Source of the DNA: Parapristionchus giblindavisi
Lineage: Eukaryota > Nematoda > Chromadorea > Rhabditida > Diplogasteridae
Direction of reading: 5' to 3'
Assembly (NCBI GenBank): GCA_943737045.1
Contig: CALSFV010000209.1
Coordinates: 1,302,001-1,366,000 of the forward strand
DNA length: 64,000 nt
Part shown: in pieces, positions 58,788 to 64,000 of the stretch
Layout of the letters: each line of letters opens with the position of its first letter
How positions within the stretch are numbered: position 1 is the first letter of the stretch
Program-made: the position numbers and the translations under genes
The notes under the pieces: model-generated
What the model saw: only the letters and a program-made list of their open reading frames with translations
Databases searched by the model: none
Told to the model about the DNA's origin: nothing

Positions 58788-60095
58788 CCAAAATATTAAC
58801 AGCAGTGCCTATCCCGATCCAAATAAGTGGTAGTTTGATGGAGTTGTAGGCACTTCACAATAAAAATACTATAGCAACAACGAAAATCTGTAAAGATCAA
58901 AGATCAACGACCATAAAAGCGGTAATTATGATTTTACAGTATTTTTAATATTTTGTTTTAAAAATTGTTTACCAGAAGAGTAACAGCGACGCCTATCACG
59001 ATCCGCATGATATATGGTGGTAGATAGAGTTGTATGGACTACTCCACCATAAAAATAGTATAGCAACAACGATAATCTGAAAAGATCAAAGATCAACGAT
59101 CATAAAAAACGAGAATTATGATTTTAAATAATTTTTTTTTAAATTTGCAATTTATTTAAAAAATTGTTTACCAGAAGAGTAACAGCGACGCCTATCACGA
59201 TCCGCATGATATATGGTGGTAGATAGAGTTGTATGGACTACTCCACCATAAAAATAGTATAGCAACAACGATAATCTGAAAAGATCAAAGATCAACGATC
59301 ATAAAAAAGGAGAATTATGATTTTAAATAATTTTTTTTAATTTGTAATTTATTTAAAAAATTGTTTACCAGAAAAGTAACAGCGACGCCTATCACGATCC
59401 GCATGATATATGGTGGTAGATGGAGTTGTATGGACTACTCCACCATAAAAATACTATATCAACAACGATAATCTGTAAAGATCAAAGATCAAAAACCGTA
59501 AAAGCGGTATTTATGATTTTAAATAATTTTTTTTAATTTGTAATTTATTTAAAAAATTGTTTACCAGAAAAGTAACAGCGACGCCTATCACGATCCGCAT
59601 GATATATGGTGGTAGATGGAGTTGTATGGACTACTCCACCATAAAAATACTATATCAACAACGATAATCTGTAAAGATCAAAGATCAAAAACCGTAAAAG
59701 CGGTATTTATGATTTTAAATAATTTTTTTTAATTTGTAATTTATTTAAAAAATTGTTTACCAGAAAAGTAACAGCGACGCCTATCCCGATCTGCATGATA
59801 AGTGGTGGTTTGATGGAGTTGTATGGACTACTCCACCATAAAAATACTATAGCAACAACGATAATCTGAAAAGATCAAAGATCAAAAACCGTAAAAGCGG
59901 TATTTATGATTTTAAATAATTTTTTTTAATTTGTAATTTATTTAAAAAATTGTTTACCAGAAAAGTAACAGCGACGCCTATCCCGATCTGCATGATAAGT
60001 GGTGGTTTGATGGAGTTGTATGGACTACTCCACCATAAAAATACTATAGCAACAACGATAATCTGAAAAGATCAAAGATCAAAAACCGTAATTTA
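58788..60095. repeat. ~196-bp satellite array
   Basis: The anchor ACCAGAAAAGTAACAGCGACGC-type sequence starts at 58971, 59170, 59367, 59563, 59759 and 59956, with a more diverged unit before. Each unit contains GTTGTATGGACTACTCCACC, AAGATCAAAGATCAA and a T-run. Adjacent central units are nearly identical. Confidence 0.9.
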
Positions 60096-60896
60096 TACTA
60101 TAAATAATGTAAATCTAGATCAAAAAGATGCCGTCAAAGACCTTGGCTTCATTATTCAGAGGCCTAACATTTTCAGAACATTGTAGATCAATTTCGAACA
60201 AAGCAAAGTCGGCTTGTCATATAATTATGCGAGCTCTTCGGACTAATAACCCTAAAATTCTCCTTAAAGCATATTCAATCTACATCAGGCCCATTCTAGA
60301 AAGCGCATCTACGGTGTTCAATCCTTATCAGAAAAAAAGATATTAAAGTCCTTGAACAGGTACAGAATTACTTCACAAGAAGGCTGTTCGCACGTTGTTT
60401 CAAATCAACGTGGGACAATATGCCGCGGGCAAATATTCGCAACGAAAAACTCGATCTAGAAACCCTCGAACACCGTAGATCCATCATAGACATTAGAACT
60501 TCTATTAAACTACTTAGAGGCAAATTTAGGATTTCAAATAAGAAAAATCACTATTTCAAAACATATATTACAAGAAATGGGTTGAATTTCTCCAATTCAG
60601 GGTCCCGTTTCCAATACAGGCACAATAACTTCTTTTTGCGAGCGGCCCGTTTGCTTACAAAACCCGAAAATAGAATCTCCTTTGATGTTGGAGACTGATC
60701 TGCATGTCCTGTTGTCGCCTATTCATACAGATTCTCTTCCCTCCCCCCAATTCTATCGTCCCTTAGGAACACTGATATCTCCTTCTAGGCTCAATCCATA
60801 TGCACTATTTCATTCCATTCCTTATTTTCTTCATTTGTTTATTTATTTGTTTCACATCATTTGTTCGCTAAATGTGAATAAATATATATATATATA
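60096..60896 (+). mobile_element. 5'-truncated LINE inserted in the satellite
   Basis: C-terminal ORF2 remnant (AKSACHIIMRAL, YSIYIRPILESASTVFNPYQ, FYRRL-like basic tail) with frameshifts near 60165 and 60335. It ends in AATAAATATATATATATAT. It interrupts the satellite: sequence before (GATCAAAAACCGTA) and after (CAAAAGCGGTATTTATGATT) is continuous in uninterrupted satellite units. Confidence 0.75.
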
Positions 60897-61012
60897 TCAA
60901 AAGCGGTATTTATGATTTAACAGTATTTTTAATATTTTGTTTTAAAAATTGTTTACCAGAAGAGTAACAGCGATGCCTATTCCGATCCTAATTAGTGGCG
61001 AAATATGTGCTG
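60897..61012. repeat. Last part of the 196-bp satellite
   Basis: Resumes with AAAAGCGGTATTTATG and runs through ACCAGAAGAGTAACAGCGAT to GATCCTAATTAGTGG. Confidence 0.85.
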
Positions 61013-61420
61013 TCTAGTAGGCGAGAGGATAAGGTCGAGTCAATAGAACCTGTTAGTAGTGTTGGAATATGTAGACGACGAGAAGGGTTTATTAGTAGTT
61101 GATCTGACAATGAGCAGGAGATCAGCCGAATCAGGGTGAGTGAAGGAGGTTCCAGTAGGTCCTGTGTCATGTGGAGTCCTTTGGAGGAAGAGTTCAATTG
61201 ATGGTACGACGAGTGGAGGAAAAGGAAGACGAGTACGTCAGTACAGTGAGAGCGAAAATGAAAAGAATGACCGAATGAAGAGGAGATAAATTACGAGAAT
61301 GATGGAAAATGAATTTGAATATGTTTAATCAAATTCGCTTCCATTATTAAATATAATGATGAATAAATGAATGGTCACTTATTTTTGCGTTTTTTACCAT
61401 TTGATTATTTGTGCTAACAA
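61013..61420. other. Unassigned interval
   Basis: Purine-rich on the + strand (GAGGAGA/GGAAGA) in its middle. No motif, repeat or exon pattern recognised. Confidence 0.5.
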
Positions 61421-61845
61421 GGGAACTATCTCAGCTCGCGGAAAGCAAACTAGATGAAAATTTGCATAGCCATAGCCGAACGTGTTGCAAGATCATTGGT
61501 GAAGTCTAAAAATTCTGGCGTGCAATAGCGGGCCAGAAAATGAGTCCTATGTTTGGTCACATTTGTAGAAACTCCACCTCAAAACGATTTTTCGATGCCT
61601 GTTTTGTTTCCTGAGTGAAGAAAACAAGTGGAGCGGTGGTATAGTGGCCAATATCTAGGGTATCTTAGCGAAAAATCGTTTACAGGCAGAGGTTCTGCAA
61701 ATGTGATCATACTTTGGACCCATTTTCTGGCTCGGCTATTGCATGCCAGAATTTTTAGACTTCATCAATGATCTTATAACACGTTCTGCTATGTCTATGC
61801 AAATTTTCATCCAGTTTGCTTTCCGCTAGCTGAGATAGCTCCCTT
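61421..61845. mobile_element. Foldback element, ~175-bp arms
   Basis: The left arm 61421-61593 (AAGGGAACTATCTCAGCTCG start) and right arm 61670-61845 (ending CTGAGATAGCTCCCTT) are about 85% complementary. The ~75-bp centre contains GGTGGTATAGTGGCC, an A-box-like sequence, without a clear B box. Confidence 0.75.
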
Positions 61846-61859
61846 CTAAGTACTAAACA

Positions 61860-62890
61860 ATTAGTGCGTGACATTTTACAAGGGAAGTCAGAGTTGTCAG
61901 TCCGGGCTTTCGGGATGAGACATATGCCATTCGATAGGTCTCCTAAGAAGAAGAAGTTTTCTATTGACCATTTTTCCTGGCAGCTCGTGGGCGCCGAGAT
62001 ATTTGCATATTCCCCTTTCACTTTTCTCGTGTTGTAACAACAACCGGTCTCTTTGCTCTTTCGAAGAGCAAGATAAGAGAGGAAGTGGTGGCCGAGTGGG
62101 TAGGGGCCTTGTCTCAAAATCTTTTGCTCGTGTGTTCAATTCTTTCAAGATGATTTCTTTTTTGCAATTTTTTTCAAACCATGAAATTAAAGTTTTATTA
62201 ACAACAAAAGAAGAGTAAAATTTTTTTGAATATCTAGGTACAAAGATAACATCTCCCTCTCCCTCTCCCTCTCCCTCCAAAAAATCGTGAAAAAAGAATA
62301 TCGAAAACTTTCTGATATTTCGGAAAGAAGTTTAAAAAAGTGCCCAGGGTTACTGGGACAAAAAGGCAACAGGGGTGCGAGGGAAGACGATCAGGAGGGA
62401 GATGGAGAGGGAGAGGGAGAGGGAGAGGGAGAGGGAGAGGGAGAGGGAGAGGGAGAGGGAGAGGGAGAGGGAGAGGGAGAGGGAGAGGGAGAGGGAGAGC
62501 GAGAGGGAAAGGGAGATTGCGATGTTATCTTTGTACCTAGATATTCAAAAAAATGTTACTCTTCTTTTGTTGTTAATAAAATTTTAATTTCATGCTTTGA
62601 AAAAATTGCAAAAAAGAAATCATCTTGAAAGAATTGAACACACGAGCAAAAGATTTTGAGACAAGGCCCACTCGGCCACCACTTTCTCTCTTATCTTGCT
62701 CTTCGAAAGAGCAAAGAGACCGGTTGTTGTTACAACACGAGAAAAGTGAAAAGGGAATACGCAAATATCTCGACGCCCAGGAGCTGCCAGGAAAAAATGG
62801 TCAATAGAAAACTTCTTCTTCTTAGGAGACCTATCGAATGGCATATGTCTCATCCCGAAAGCCCGGACTGACAACTCTGACTTCCCTTGT
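61860..62890. mobile_element. 1-kb foldback with tRNA-Ser-like arms
   Basis: Arms of about 395 bp: 61880-62277 and 62493-62890, nearly perfectly complementary. In each arm lies GTGGCCGAGTGGGTAGGGGC (A box) followed by GTGTTCAATTC (B-box-like), at 62083-62150 on + and 62617-62692 on -, resembling a decayed tRNA-Ser. The right copy lacks about five bases (GGGTAG region). The loop holds the hexamer array. Confidence 0.8.
62400..62515. repeat. GGGAGA hexamer array
   Basis: About 19 perfect copies, with a short complementary TCCCTC run at 62250-62277 in the opposite arm. The glycine/arginine- or glutamate/arginine-rich frames over it are spurious. Confidence 0.95.
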
Positions 62891-63470
62891 TAGGGGCGAT
62901 ATCTCAAAATCGTAACTGATTGAACATAAAGATTTAACGTTTTAAAACTCCGCAACATTGTCTAATAAATAGTCGAAATCGACGTGAAATTCGATCTTTG
63001 ACGCCTTTTATAATTGAATATCAGGATCAGTAACAATAACAGCAACTAAAATTACTTTAACACACGTGAAGGTCACTTCATCGATTTCTGACAGATTTTG
63101 CAAGTGAAATTGGCGGCCGACGTTGAGAAGATTTCCTGATTTCATTTTTTTGCGCAAATGCTGTTTTTCATGATTGACGCTGAACACGAAGAAAGACGGA
63201 CATGAAGACTGGACTATTTTTGATTGAGAGTGTCAGTGATATGATTACAGACAATAAATTAGCTCACATATGAGAGAACGTTCCTATGGCTCAAATATGA
63301 GAGAGCTTGTAAGTGAATTTACTTTTGTTGTTGAATTGCATGACATGAGGAGGATAAGCGTTTATCATGGTGGTTGTGATATGGCAACGGTTTAAGTGAA
63401 CTGGCATCAATATATTGCGTAGATTAGGAGAAAGCACAAACAAAGATCAAAGATCAACTCCGATAATGCG
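62891..63470. other. Unassigned interval
   Basis: No repeat, RNA or exon pattern recognised; mixed AT-rich sequence. Confidence 0.5.
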
Positions 63471-63890
63471 TAAACGGTGCTCATCGGCAACTACTGTAGG
63501 CAGTTGCGAGATTGCGGTAGATTTCGGTGATATCCTGGGTACGGTAGCGGCATCCGTGGTTCTGGGAAGTATGGTAGGCACTGTCGATACTGGTCTGGGT
63601 ACTGTAGCTGCTTCCTTGGTTCTAGCCAGTACGGTAGGCGATTGGCCAGGTACGGTAGCAGAAGTGGGCGGGGCTATGGTTGTACGAGGGGTTACGGTAG
63701 GACTGGGGAGGGTGACTCGATGAGCAGCCTGTATGTGTTCCTGTTGGAGGGAGGCAGAGTCGAGTACCTCTGTGAACTCGGTGGACGCTCGTTCACTGCG
63801 AGGCGTCTCGTCTACATAGGGAAAGTCCTCCGAGTCCTGAAATTGAAAGATTACGGTAGAAGATTACGGTAGCTGGGTGATTACTGTAAT
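63471..63890. repeat. Degenerate ACGGTAG-rich repeat
   Basis: GGGTACGGTAGC/GGGTACTGTAGC, GTTCTGGGAAG/GTTCTAGCCAG and TACGGTAGG recur at about 60-75 bp spacing, ending with GATTACGGTAGAAGATTACG. The TACGGTA core is shared with the unit minisatellite, but the monomers are otherwise different. Two open frames (63415-63723, 63642-63872) arise from it and have no family motif. Confidence 0.55.
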
Positions 63891-64000
63891 ATTCTGTACC
63901 TATGTGTCGTTCGTCGTATCTCATAATTACCATTGACAATGAATACATGTATTATGGTGACACATTCTTTTAGTTCTAGCTGCGATAAATCATACAATAT

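Noticed and set aside
62287..62628. Gly/Glu/Arg-repeat frames over the hexamer array
   Set aside because: They are produced by the GGGAGA repeat and extend into palindrome arms.
63415..63872. Two frames of 76-102 codons at the right end
   Set aside because: They arise from a degenerate tandem repeat, and no splice structure or family motif supports them.

Overview
The window is nematode nuclear DNA. Three observations support this: small exons with GT-AG introns, including 44-bp ones; a family of seven-transmembrane chemoreceptor genes of the nematode serpentine type (Srv/Srg-like, from the order of segments and an INRLTA(L/I)MYP motif after TM3); and an exact copy of the 22-nt nematode SL1 spliced leader at 28995-29016. 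The many small introns would suit a clade V worm, but I cannot name a species.

Layout. Positions 1-45249 hold four head-to-tail units of 10.9, 10.9, 11.3 and 12.1 kb. Units 1, 2 and the first half of 3 look almost identical base for base (period 10914 bp). The second half of unit 3 and unit 4 are more diverged. Each unit contains, in order: a 5' receptor fragment with exons 1-2 only ('A'); a block of about 5 kb bounded by imperfect inverted repeats, which carries a palindromic MITE with TGACGTCA sites, a 40-bp minisatellite and a decayed exon with a P-loop-like motif; a tRNA-related SINE; a TATA-box promoter; a nine-exon receptor locus ('B'); and a second tRNA-derived SINE. From 45250 the order changes: a full-length but broken A receptor (A5) is interrupted by a CR1/Jockey-type LINE and a TA-target MITE, and is followed by an intact receptor (B5).

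Receptor state. Ten receptor loci are visible. Only B4 (41995-44637) and B5 (54234-57441) read through all nine exons (321 codons plus stop each). B1 and B2 share a deletion of exons 8-9 (TM7 and tail) and lack the exon 2 acceptor. B3 has a nonsense codon in exon 2. A1-A4 are two-exon fragments. A5 has a frameshift, a stop and insertions. This is a birth-and-death chemoreceptor cluster.

Right end (57.7-64 kb). This part holds no recognised host gene. It contains a mariner transposase remnant with D34D spacing, a ~196-bp satellite split by a truncated LINE, two large foldback elements (one with tRNA-Ser-like sequence in both arms), a GGGAGA hexamer array and a degenerate ACGGTAG-rich repeat.

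All gene models are manual exon reading on the + strand. Family names come from motif recognition, not database search.
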